A stretch of DNA of 64,000 nucleotides from Tautonia plasticadhaerens (GTDB lineage: Bacteria; Planctomycetota; Planctomycetia; Isosphaerales; Isosphaeraceae), in assembly GCF_007752535.1 (NCBI RefSeq), contig NZ_CP036426.1, forward strand, positions 4,464,001 through 4,528,000. The letters are read 5' to 3'. This document shows positions 17,062 to 24,327 of this stretch, in pieces (position 1 is the stretch's first letter; each line of letters begins with the position of its first letter). A model generated the notes under the pieces. It was given only the letters and a program-made list of their open reading frames with translations. It did not search any database and was not told the origin of the DNA. The position numbers were made by a program, and so were the translations under genes.

Positions 17062-17146
17062 CGGGGTGGCTGGGGGCTCGTCCGCGAGCCCCCGGTCCAT
17101 TCGCCTCGGCGACCGGGGGCTCGCGGACGAGCCCCCAGCCACCCCG
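17062..17146. repeat. Large nested palindrome (REP-like)
   Basis: A perfect 36-base inverted repeat, 17062-17097 with 17111-17146, around a 13-base loop. Each arm is itself a hairpin: GGGGGCTCG-TCCG-CGAGCCCCC. Such an element can form a long stem or two smaller ones. It interrupts the space between a gene's 3' end and the degraded copy of that end. No flanking ORF or target-site duplication was identified. Confidence 0.85.
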
Positions 17147-17192
17147 GTCGTCCCATTGGCCGACGCCTCACGACTCCAGCCCAAGCCGAATC

Positions 17193-17256
17193 GGGGCCGA
17201 CTCGGCGGCCCGCCCCGGCCTGGGCGCCGCGGATGTCGGCCTCGCCAACTGATCCC
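17193..17256 (+). pseudogene. Duplicated 3' end of the upstream membrane-protein gene
   Basis: These bases match 16924-16987, with about 55 of 63 identical by eye and no gaps, in the same frame relative to the stop codon. They encode GADSAARPGLGAADVGLAN followed by TGA, against GADPAALPGRGTAAVGLAN in the intact gene. The rest of the gene is absent, and the palindrome at 17062-17146 sits between the two copies. It is best read as a relic of a tandem duplication or a repeat-driven rearrangement. Confidence 0.7.
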
Positions 17257-17370
17257 GGATCGAACGGGTTCCCGGCGATCGGGGAGCGGGTCGGGATCGC
17301 AGGGGCCCGCACCGCGGCCACGGTCGGGGGCGCGGGGGCAGGGGGCCAACGGCAGGAATTCGACCGCCAC

Positions 17371-17451
17371 CTGACGGAGTCCGACCCTCTCCCCCGCCTG
17401 ACGGAGTCCGACCCTCGCCCCCTTCTCACGGAATCGGTCCCTCGCCCCCGT
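17371..17451. repeat. Three 27-base tandem repeats
   Basis: Three consecutive 27-base units each starting CTGACGGAGTCCGACCCTC or a variant (CTCACGGAATCGGTCCCTC in the third). The third unit runs into the dispersed repeat that begins at 17439. No spacers occur, so this is not a CRISPR array. Confidence 0.75.
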
Positions 17452-17504
17452 CCTCGGGGGAGCGGGTGGGCGCAGCCCGGGTGAGGGGGGATCGGGCGAC
17501 GCGC
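17439..17504. repeat. Dispersed palindromic repeat, copy 2
   Basis: Nearly identical to 10222-10287, sharing GGGGGAGCGGGTGGGCG and GGGTGAGGGGGGATCGG. It lies in the repeat-rich gap 16984-17732, which carries no intact gene. The remaining stretch 17505-17732 holds nothing I can identify beyond the leader of the next gene. Confidence 0.75.
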
Positions 17505-17732
17505 AGGGCGTGGCGATTCTTCGCAGCCACGACGCCCCCGGGGAGCAGACCCGGTGACTCCGCCCCGACCCGCCGAAATCGTGTGACTGGAATCGGCCGA
17601 TCCCACGATGATAAAGGGGTCGGCCCGCTCTCCGCCCGCCCCGACGCCGGGGCCGACCCGGGCGAGGGCCGGGCCCGGGCCAGTCGACCCCGCACCCCTC
17701 GGCGACGCCGCCGCCCCCGGAGCCTCGACCCC

Positions 17733-19232
17733 ATGTCCACGTCCGCACCCGACCCCGCCCCGTCGTCGAACCCCCCCGGCCCCCGGCCCGGGACCGGGAT
17801 CGGGCCCGGCGCCCCCACCGGCAACCGGAACGCCGCCAGCCACGGCCTGACCGCCCGCCTCCCGCTCTGCGAGGCCGAGGCCGAGCGCCTGCATCGCACC
17901 GTCGAGTCCTGGACCGCCCAGCACCTGCCGACCACCGAGCCCGAGGCCGACCTGATCCGGTCCGCCGCCATCGAGGCCGTCCGCTACCGGCGCTGCGTCG
18001 AGGCCGAGGAGCGTGCCCTCCGGCCCCGGGCCCGGGAGGCGCTCCTCGGGTGGGAGGAGAAGCGGCGGCACGCCATCCGCCGCAAGGCCCAGGACCTCCG
18101 GGACGACCTCGAGGGGGTGCTCGACGAGCTGACCTCCAGCGCCTTCGGCATCGACTGGCTGCTGCGGCACTGGCGGGCCCTGCTCGGCCTGCTCTCCACC
18201 GGCCGGGGCTGGCGGGGGGACGACCTCGTGCAGGCCCTCCGGCTGCTGGGACGCCCCCCCCGGCGGCCGGAGCGGCCGGACCTCGACGCCCGGCTGCTCT
18301 GGGACCTCGCCGCCGTCTGCTGCCCCGCCACCGTCGACGCCGCCGCCCCCCCCGGCGTGACCGGCCCGGCCGAGGCCGCCGGCCGGCTCCGGGACCTCGT
18401 CGCCGACCGGATCGCCCGACTCGAGGCGCTGCGGCCGGTCGCCTGGGAGGCGGTCGAGGGGCCGATGGCCGAGGCGGTCGAGGCCGCCGCCATGGTCGAC
18501 ACCAGCCCCGAGGGGCTGCTCCGCCAGCGATACCGGAGGGAGGCCCTCCGGGACCGGGACCGCAGCCTCGCGCTGATCCTCCGCCTGAGGGTCGAGCGCT
18601 CGAAGATCGACGAGCGCGCCTGGCGGCTCGCCGAGAAGGGGCAGTCGCTGCGGACCCCCGTCGGCGGCGGCTGGTGGCGGGAAACCGACGCCTGGCCCGC
18701 CCCCCCCGGCTGCATCCCCCGCCCCCCGGCCCCCGATCCGGCCCCGGCCCCCGACGTCGAGGCCGAGGCCGAGGTCAACGCCGACCCCGTCCCGCCCCCG
18801 GGCCCGACCCCGCCCCCCGGCGACCGGCCCGCACCGCCCGATCCCCGAAACAACCCCCGAAACGCCGCCCCGGCCGACCCGACAGATCGACCCAAGTCGA
18901 ACCCCGACATGCCGGTTGCGGATCGTCCCCTCCCGGCCGACCGGGACGACCCCCGGCGCACCCCCGGGCGCACCGACCGGCGCACCGGGGCGCACCGGGA
19001 CGCCCCCGGCGGCCCCCCGACGCCCCCTGATCCCCCCGGACGCGTGGTTTCGGGGCAACCCGGGCGGCGTCTCCCCCTTGCGGCACGATTCGTGAACGGT
19101 TCGGATCGACCCCCGCGGCCGCTCCCCCGGCCCCGGTGCGCCCGAGCCCGGTCGCCGACCGGGCCCCCCGACCCGGGAGGCGGCGATCGACCCCCCGTCG
19201 TCGCCCGACCCCCAGGAGATCGAACCCGATGA
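17733..19232 (+). CDS. Hypothetical protein with GNxNAxxHGLTA motif
   Basis: A 499-residue protein. Near the N-terminus it carries GAPTGNRNAASHGLTARLPL, a motif also seen at the start of small-terminase-like and other mobile-element-associated proteins. Residues 50-330 are helical and charged ('WTAQHLPTTEPEADLIRSAAIEAVRYRRC', then Arg/Glu-rich helices), ending 'LALILRLRVERSKIDERAWRLAEKG'. Residues after about 340 are a Pro/Arg/Asp-rich, probably disordered tail. The stop overlaps the next start (ATGA), which supports the frame to the end. No terminase or transposase catalytic motif is visible; function unknown. Confidence 0.65.
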   Translation: MSTSAPDPAPSSNPPGPRPGTGIGPGAPTGNRNAASHGLTARLPLCEAEAERLHRTVESWTAQHLPTTEPEADLIRSAAIEAVRYRRCVEAEERALRPRAREALLGWEEKRRHAIRRKAQDLRDDLEGVLDELTSSAFGIDWLLRHWRALLGLLSTGRGWRGDDLVQALRLLGRPPRRPERPDLDARLLWDLAAVCCPATVDAAAPPGVTGPAEAAGRLRDLVADRIARLEALRPVAWEAVEGPMAEAVEAAAMVDTSPEGLLRQRYRREALRDRDRSLALILRLRVERSKIDERAWRLAEKGQSLRTPVGGGWWRETDAWPAPPGCIPRPPAPDPAPAPDVEAEAEVNADPVPPPGPTPPPGDRPAPPDPRNNPRNAAPADPTDRPKSNPDMPVADRPLPADRDDPRRTPGRTDRRTGAHRDAPGGPPTPPDPPGRVVSGQPGRRLPLAARFVNGSDRPPRPLPRPRCARARSPTGPPDPGGGDRPPVVARPPGDRTR

Positions 19233-19609
19233 GACTGCACCTCGCCGCCCTGCTCGTCGCCCTCGCCGTCACCGCCTTCGGCCCCGGATCCGGCCGGGCG
19301 AATGCCCAGATGATGGCCGGATCCGGATCGCCCGTCGCCTGGTCGACCCCCGCCGACCCGTGGCCCTCCGGGTCGATCGGCATGGGCATGGGCATGGGCA
19401 TGGCGATTCCCGCCGCGACCCCGACGTTCCCGTACAGCTACTACGCCGCCTTCCCGGACCGGGCCCGGCAGTACGTTCCCTACGGCCCGGGCGACCAGTT
19501 CCCGTTCCACGGCTCGCCCTACGGCTCGATCAACGACCGATGGTCCTGGTCGACCCTGGCCGGGACCGCCGGCGCCCCGAGGCGCTACTACTACCCCCCC
19601 GTCCGCTGA
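19229..19609 (+). CDS. Small secreted protein, unknown
   Basis: A 126-residue protein with a clear signal peptide (MRLHLAALLVALAVTAFGPG) and probable cleavage after ANA at about residue 26. The mature part has a GMGMGMGM run encoded by GGCATG repeats (19379-19402) and is rich in Tyr, Pro and Ser towards the C-terminus (PRRYYYPPVR). AGGAGA lies nine bases before the ATG, inside the end of the upstream gene, with which it overlaps by four bases. Probably periplasmic or cell-surface. Confidence 0.65.
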   Translation: MRLHLAALLVALAVTAFGPGSGRANAQMMAGSGSPVAWSTPADPWPSGSIGMGMGMGMAIPAATPTFPYSYYAAFPDRARQYVPYGPGDQFPFHGSPYGSINDRWSWSTLAGTAGAPRRYYYPPVR

Positions 19610-20043
19610 CCAAATGGACGGCTTGCCCGTCCCGAGTCCCAACTCACGGGGACCGGGACGGGCCGCTCGATGCGTTCTTTGACAATCCGCAACGGCGCAT
19701 CCGGGATCGCATGCCCCCCGTCCCGACCGGGCCGGGGGCTGGCCTCTTCCGTCCCCGGCCGCCCCATCGGCCCGACTCCCGGGCGATCCGGGAAGACGCG
19801 CGGCCCATCCTCGCGGGTCCGTCGCCCCGAGCGCGGAGAGATAAGGGTCAGACCCCGACCCTCGCCCCCGTCCTCGGGGGAGAGGGTGGCCGAAGGCCGG
19901 GTGAGGGGGAGCCGAGGACGCGCCGGGCCTTGCGTCCCATACGCCGACCCCTCACCCCGGCCATCTCCCATCGCTCGGGGAGAGGGGGAGGGAGTCCGGC
20001 CGCTCGCCCGGAGAGGGCGTCGAGGGACGGGCCCCGGTTCGGA
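19610..20043. other. Repeat-bearing intergenic region
   Basis: Between the small secreted protein and convergent msrA there is no credible gene. The stretch 19859-19992 holds the third dispersed repeat and a related mirror half (ACCCCTCACCC through CGCTCGGGGAGAGGGGGAGG). I see nothing else in 19610-19858. Confidence 0.6.
19859..19924. repeat. Dispersed palindromic repeat, copy 3 (diverged)
   Basis: Shares CCCTCGCCCCCGTCCTCGGG and the GGGTGAGGGGG core with the copies at 10222 and 17439, but its middle reads AGAGGGTGGCCGAAGGCCGG, forming an extra hairpin (GGCC-GAA-GGCC). It continues into a related inverted half up to about 19992. Confidence 0.7.
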
Positions 20044-20832
20044 TCACCCGCCGTTGCCGGGGGCGCCCTTCATCTTGTCGCGGAAGACCTGGCTGAACTT
20101 CTTCAGCTTGGGGATGATCTGGAACTGGCAGTACCCGGCGTTGGGGTGCTTGCGGAAGTAGTCCTGGTGGTACGGCTCGGCCGGGAAGAAGGCCTCGATC
20201 GGGACGACCTGGGTGACGACCGGCTTCCGGAACACCTTGGCCTCATTGAGCTTCGCCTTCAGCTCCTTCGCCTCGTCGAACTGCGCCTGATCGTGGGCGA
20301 GGATGATCGAGCGGTACTGGGTGCCGATGTCCGGCCCCTGGCGGTTCAGGGTGGTCGGGTCGTGGGTCTTCCAGAAGATCTCCAGCAGCTCGGCGTAGCT
20401 GACCACCGAGGGATCGTAGGTGACCTGGATCACCTCGGCGTGGCCGGTCAGGCCGGTGGAGACCTGCTCGTAGGAGGGGAAGGGGACCCGGCCCCCGGAG
20501 TAGCCGGAGACCACGTCGCCGACCCCCTTGACCAGCTCGAAGACCGCCTCGGTGCACCAGAAGCAGCCGCCGCCGAAGGTGGCCAGCTTCGGCTCCGAGG
20601 AGACCGGCGGGGCGGCCGTCTCGCCTTCCTGGCCCGTGTCGGGCTTCCCCCCCGTTTCCGTTTCCTTGGGCTCGTCGGTCTGCACGGCGGGTTCCTCCGC
20701 GGGGCGGTCGCCCTGCTGCGGCGTCTTCTGCGGTTGCGAGGGGGCGGCGACGACGGGCCCGACACCGGGACCCGGGTCGGCCGGGGCCCCGGCAATCGCC
20801 AGGAGCAGGGCCGTCGAGATCGCGATCGTCAT
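20044..20832 (-). CDS. msrA: Peptide-methionine (S)-S-oxide reductase, exported
   Basis: Reduces the S-epimer of methionine sulfoxide in proteins. The protein has 262 residues, about 90 more than cytosolic MsrA. It has an N-terminal signal peptide (TALLLAIAGAPA), a charged Pro/Gln/Glu-rich linker to residue 80, then the MsrA domain: GGGCFWC with catalytic Cys90, SGYSGG, HAEVIQVTYDP, FWKTHDPTTLNRQGPDIGTQ and the YHQDYF tail. This implies repair of oxidised proteins outside the cytoplasm. The ATG at 20832 is chosen; a TTG at 20838 is possible. A TACAAT box (minus strand, 20916-20921) may be the -10. Confidence 0.93.
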   Translation of the reverse strand: MTIAISTALLLAIAGAPADPGPGVGPVVAAPSQPQKTPQQGDRPAEEPAVQTDEPKETETGGKPDTGQEGETAAPPVSSEPKLATFGGGCFWCTEAVFELVKGVGDVVSGYSGGRVPFPSYEQVSTGLTGHAEVIQVTYDPSVVSYAELLEIFWKTHDPTTLNRQGPDIGTQYRSIILAHDQAQFDEAKELKAKLNEAKVFRKPVVTQVVPIEAFFPAEPYHQDYFRKHPNAGYCQFQIIPKLKKFSQVFRDKMKGAPGNGG

Positions 20833-21030
20833 CCTCAAGGGCTCCCGGGGATTCGGGGCCGGCCTCCCCCCGGTCGACCGGATCGGGACGGGGGCGGCCC
20901 CTCGACGTCCTCACCATTGTAGACCCGGAGTCGACGGGGCACACCCGGGGGCAGGGCATTTGCATCTCGATCCGGCCGACCCCCGGGGCCGGCCGACCCG
21001 GCCCCGAACCCGAGCCCGAGGACCATCGCC

Positions 21031-21249
21031 ATGACCCCCACCGCCGACGACCGAGACGCCACCCCGGGCGACGACGACCGCCGCCCCCGACCCGACGACG
21101 AGCCCGACGAGGTCGAGCCCGACGAGGTCGAGGTCGCCTCCGAGGACTCCTTCCCCGCCAGCGACCCGCCGTCCTGGACCCCGATCACCGAGGTCGGCCC
21201 CCCGAAGGATCATCAACCCGAACCCATCCGGGACGACCCCGGCCGATGA
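21031..21249 (+). CDS. Small acidic protein with SFPASDPPSWTP motif
   Basis: A 72-residue, Asp/Glu/Pro-rich protein with GAGGA six bases before its ATG. After an acidic disordered half it carries EDSFPASDPPSWTPITEVG, a short motif found near the C-terminus of many small uncharacterised bacterial proteins. No signal or membrane helix is visible. It is probably an unstructured protein whose motif binds a partner; function unknown. Confidence 0.65.
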   Translation: MTPTADDRDATPGDDDRRPRPDDEPDEVEPDEVEVASEDSFPASDPPSWTPITEVGPPKDHQPEPIRDDPGR

Positions 21250-21273
21250 TCCGGGCCCCGGCCGGCCGGCCGG

Positions 21274-21462
21274 TCAGCGGGGGGGCTCGCCGCCGGGCGG
21301 CGACTTCGGCGGGTGAGCCCTCAGGAGGCGGGACTGGTCCCGGCCCGAGACCCATCGCCTCAGGTAGCGCGGGTCCTCGTGCTCCCAGCGCCTCCCCGAG
21401 GCGTCGACCATGGCGCATCCGCCCCGGCTCGCGTACCGTCCCTGCTTCGGTCGCTTGGTCAT
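21274..21462 (-). CDS. Small basic protein, unknown
   Basis: A 62-residue frame starting MTKRPKQGRYASRGGC, with GGGGAG about seven bases upstream of the ATG. It has more Lys and aromatic residues than random antisense frames here ('RRWEHEDPRYLRRWVSGRDQ'), which suggests a real small gene. The Pro-rich C-terminus is probably disordered. No family recognised. Confidence 0.45.
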   Translation of the reverse strand: MTKRPKQGRYASRGGCAMVDASGRRWEHEDPRYLRRWVSGRDQSRLLRAHPPKSPPGGEPPR

Positions 21463-21636
21463 GATGCCGCTCCCCGGCTCGCGGTCGATCCTTCGGTGGG
21501 GGGCCCGGCCCCCCGGCGACGATCTCCAGGCTATCCGGCGGGATCCCGCCCCGTCAAACGAAGATCCCGAATTGTCTGGTCGCGGTCGCCGGGACACCCG
21601 ATCGCGTCTCGATCCCACCCCGGGGCCGCCTCGCCC

Positions 21637-22728
21637 TCAGGCCGGGGGGCCGACCCGGTACTTGCGGACCTTCTCCGGGTCGACCTCGATCCCCAGCCCC
21701 GGCGCCTGGGGGACGGCCATCCGCCCGGCCCGGATCTCCAGGGGGCGGACCAGGACGTCCTCGACGAGCCCGTAGTAGGTGCAGTCGTTGGCCAGGGGGA
21801 AGTTCGGCGTGCCGGCCGCCAGGTGGAGCATGGCCGCCGTCTTCGGCCCGAGGTCGTGGGCGCAGTGGACCACGCAGGGGACCCCGGCCGACGCCGCGAC
21901 CTCGGCCACTCGCTTCGTCGCCCAGACCCCGCCGCACTGGTAGGTGTCCGGCAGGAGGACGTCGGCCGCCTCCTTGTCCAGGATCTCCCGGACCCGCTCC
22001 GGGGTGGTGACCGACTCGTTCAGGGCCAGGGGGGTGGAGGTCAGCCCCCGGATCCGGGCCGACTCGTCGATCAGGTCCTCCCCCATCGGCTGCTCCAGGT
22101 ACTGGAGGCGGTAGGGCTCCAGGTCCTTCGCCAGTTGCTCGCAGGCCTCGGGGGAGTAGCCGGTGTTCGGGTCGATCCGCAGCTCCAGGCGGTCTCCGAC
22201 CGCGTCCCGGACCCCCCGGACCATCGCCAGGTCCTCCTCCGGGTCGCGGCCGGCCTTGGCCTTGAGGGTGGAGAAGCCCATCTCGACGTAGAGCCGGGCG
22301 ATCTCCCCGGCGCGGTCATGCGACTGGATCCCCATGCAGGCCGCCAGCTCGACTTCCGACCGGCAGGGCCCCCCCAGCAGCCGGTAGAGCGGCACGCCGC
22401 GGGCCTTCCCGGCCAGGTCCCACATCGCCATCTCGACGGCGCTCTGGATGTAGATGTGCTCGAACGTCAGGCCGTCGCAGGCCGCCACGACGTCGGTGGG
22501 GTCGACCCCGGCGAGGGTCGGCCGCAGCGCCTCGGCCTCCCGGCCCGTGAGCGGGTCGCCGAGGTAGACCTGGGGGGCCTCCCCCCAGCCCTCCGTCCCG
22601 TCGTCCGCCTCCAGCCGGATCAGGATCGACCGGGTGACCGACTGCCCCCGGTACCGGGAGTGGTAGGGGGCGATCGGGGCCTTCTGAGGCACCTCGACGA
22701 GGAAGGAGTCGACCCGGCTGATCTTCAT
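21637..22728 (-). CDS. Enolase-superfamily enzyme, mandelate racemase type
   Basis: A 363-residue cytosolic enzyme with an enolase-type capping domain and TIM barrel, expected to abstract the alpha proton of a carboxylate (an acid-sugar dehydratase or racemase). Catalytic features: Lys156 and Lys158 in TLKAKAGRD; metal ligands Asp186 (RIDPNTGY), Glu212 (LEQP) and Glu238 (LNES); then Asp261 in LLPDTYQCGG and a His in VVHCAHD (288 or 291). The Asp-His pair in place of a single Lys on strand six points to the mandelate racemase subgroup rather than muconate cycloisomerase. Substrate unknown. It is transcribed alone, after a 369-base gap. Confidence 0.88.
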   Translation of the reverse strand: MKISRVDSFLVEVPQKAPIAPYHSRYRGQSVTRSILIRLEADDGTEGWGEAPQVYLGDPLTGREAEALRPTLAGVDPTDVVAACDGLTFEHIYIQSAVEMAMWDLAGKARGVPLYRLLGGPCRSEVELAACMGIQSHDRAGEIARLYVEMGFSTLKAKAGRDPEEDLAMVRGVRDAVGDRLELRIDPNTGYSPEACEQLAKDLEPYRLQYLEQPMGEDLIDESARIRGLTSTPLALNESVTTPERVREILDKEAADVLLPDTYQCGGVWATKRVAEVAASAGVPCVVHCAHDLGPKTAAMLHLAAGTPNFPLANDCTYYGLVEDVLVRPLEIRAGRMAVPQAPGLGIEVDPEKVRKYRVGPPA

Positions 22729-22880
22729 GCGAGTGCCCTCGGGAGGGGTGGCGAGCCCCCCGCCCGGGGTCGGCCCGGCCCGGCGGGGTCGGGCCCCAGG
22801 GTACCCGGCGCGGGGCCCGGCCGGGAGATCCCGCCGCCCTCCCGCGAACCGGGGCCCGGCCCCCGGTGTCCCTCCCCATC

Positions 22881-22896
22881 GAGACCGATCGGTCTC
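22881..22896. promoter_or_regulatory. Perfect 16-base palindrome
   Basis: GAGACCGATCGGTCTC reads the same on both strands. It lies about ten bases upstream of the GGAGGA ribosome site of the micro-ORF at 22919, and between two divergent genes. It is a plausible binding site for a dimeric regulator, or an RNA hairpin covering the translation start region. Confidence 0.45.
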
Positions 22897-22918
22897 CCGA
22901 ACCGAGGAGGATTCGAGC

Positions 22919-22978
22919 ATGAACACCAATCCCAGGCCGCTCGACCCGGCCCGACACCTCGCCCGACACGAGACCTGA
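22919..22978 (+). CDS. Micro-ORF of 19 residues with strong ribosome site
   Basis: ATG at 22919 follows GGAGGA by about seven bases and encodes MNTNPRPLDPARHLARHET before TGA. Asn/Thr codons at its start are unlike the surrounding antisense frames. It could be a leader peptide for the PcfJ-like gene 119 bases downstream, a short peptide gene, or the remnant of a longer one. Translation is unproven. Confidence 0.3.
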   Translation: MNTNPRPLDPARHLARHET

Positions 22979-23097
22979 AGGCACCGCCCGACCCTCGGAG
23001 GGTCCGGGGCCGAGCGGCCGTGACGGCGGGGTGACCTCGTCCCCCGTCCGCCCATCCGGCCGCCCGTCCCGTCCCCGATCCACCCGAGCGCAGAGCC

Positions 23098-24309
23098 ATG
23101 CCCACCGCGATCGCACCCAGGGAGTTCGCCAAGCGCCTGATCGACCGGGCGATCCACGACTCACTCGACGAGGCCGTCGGGGCCAAGTCGAGGAGGGCCT
23201 TCTCCCACCTGCTCTGGAACGTCCAGGGCCGTTCCGACCTGCTCCGCCCCCGCCGGCTCGCCGGCCGGGCCGACGCCCAGGCGTCGGCCCGGCTGGTCTC
23301 CGGGCTGCTCGCCCTGGTCGAGTGCCGACGCCGGTGGCTCCGGCCCCTGGAGGGGTGGGAGCCGGCCGGGGTCGGCCCGCTCCCGCTCTTCTCGTCGCTG
23401 GCCCACCACCTGCTGGCCCGCTACCCGGTCCCGCCGGTCCTGCTGTCGAGCTGGTTCCGCGGGCCGGGATGGCCGGGGAATCGGCTCCGGCACTGGTTCC
23501 TGGAGGCGGCGGCCGGGGGCAGCCTGCGGGCGATCCTCTCGACGGTCCGGATGACCCGCCGGATGGCCTTCGAGTTCTCCCAGGCCCCTCCCCACGTCCC
23601 GATCGAGGAGGCCCTCTGCCGGGCGCGGGTCCGGGGCATGGGGGGGCCCGACGCGCTGGCCCGGGCCGTGGCCGCCACCCGGCTCGGCCGGACGCTCTAC
23701 CTCGACCCGTTCTGGTCCTCGCTGATCTCCCTGCTGATGAACACCCCCCGGCTGGACCTCGGCCGGATCGACCCCATCGTCGAGTACCTGTACGCCGAGC
23801 GGTTCGAGTACCGGACGGTCGTCATCGGCGAGGACACCGAGGTGCAGCTGGAGCCCCCCCGGCCCGAGCTGTCGATCAAGGGCTGCACCGCGGACTCGCT
23901 GGCCCGGAGGGCCGCCGAGTGGGGGGCCCGGAGGCGGCCGGGGGCGCCCGAACGGAGGCTGTTCCGATGGGAGCCTTCGGGGCTGGGAGGGTTCCGACGA
24001 GAGGGGGGCGACGGCCGGGCCTGGACCATCGTCGAGCTGCTGGACAGTGATGCCCTGGCCGCCGAGGGGAAGGCGATGCGGCACTGCGTCGCCACCTACA
24101 CCGCCGGCTGCGCCCGGGGGAGGTCGAGCATCTGGTCGCTCGGCGAGGAGTGCCCGGGCGGCAGGAGACGGGTGCTGACCATCGAGGTCGACCCCGAGTC
24201 CCGGTCGGTCGTCCAGGCGAGCAAGAAGTGCAACGAGGACCCGGACGAGGCCAGCATGGCCCTGCTCCGGGAGTGGGCGGGGGCCGAGGGCCTCTCGATC
24301 GACTGGTGA
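23098..24309 (+). CDS. PcfJ-like protein
   Basis: A 403-residue soluble protein. The C-terminal part has the PcfJ-domain pattern: 'ALAAEGKAMRHCVATYTAGC' (conserved His-Cys), then 'SIWSL', 'RVLTIEVDPESRSVVQASKKCN', and a final 'LLREWAGAEGL' helix. The N-terminal 250 residues are Arg-rich and helical. PcfJ was first named on an enterococcal conjugative plasmid, but relatives are widespread in chromosomes and their biochemical role is unknown. No other conjugation genes are nearby. It ends 18 bases from the convergent GAP1-like gene. Confidence 0.75.
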   Translation: MPTAIAPREFAKRLIDRAIHDSLDEAVGAKSRRAFSHLLWNVQGRSDLLRPRRLAGRADAQASARLVSGLLALVECRRRWLRPLEGWEPAGVGPLPLFSSLAHHLLARYPVPPVLLSSWFRGPGWPGNRLRHWFLEAAAGGSLRAILSTVRMTRRMAFEFSQAPPHVPIEEALCRARVRGMGGPDALARAVAATRLGRTLYLDPFWSSLISLLMNTPRLDLGRIDPIVEYLYAERFEYRTVVIGEDTEVQLEPPRPELSIKGCTADSLARRAAEWGARRRPGAPERRLFRWEPSGLGGFRREGGDGRAWTIVELLDSDALAAEGKAMRHCVATYTAGCARGRSSIWSLGEECPGGRRRVLTIEVDPESRSVVQASKKCNEDPDEASMALLREWAGAEGLSIDW

Positions 24310-24327
24310 GGCCGGGTCGGCCCCGGG

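Noticed and set aside
17371-17451. CRISPR-like array
   Set aside because: The 27-base units are directly adjacent without spacers, and no cas genes are present.
17733-19232. Prophage remnant based on the terminase-like motif
   Set aside because: No portal, capsid, large terminase or integrase gene is near, and codon use matches the neighbours.
23098-24309. Conjugative element suggested by the PcfJ name
   Set aside because: No relaxase, coupling protein or type IV secretion gene is present; PcfJ-like proteins are common in chromosomes.
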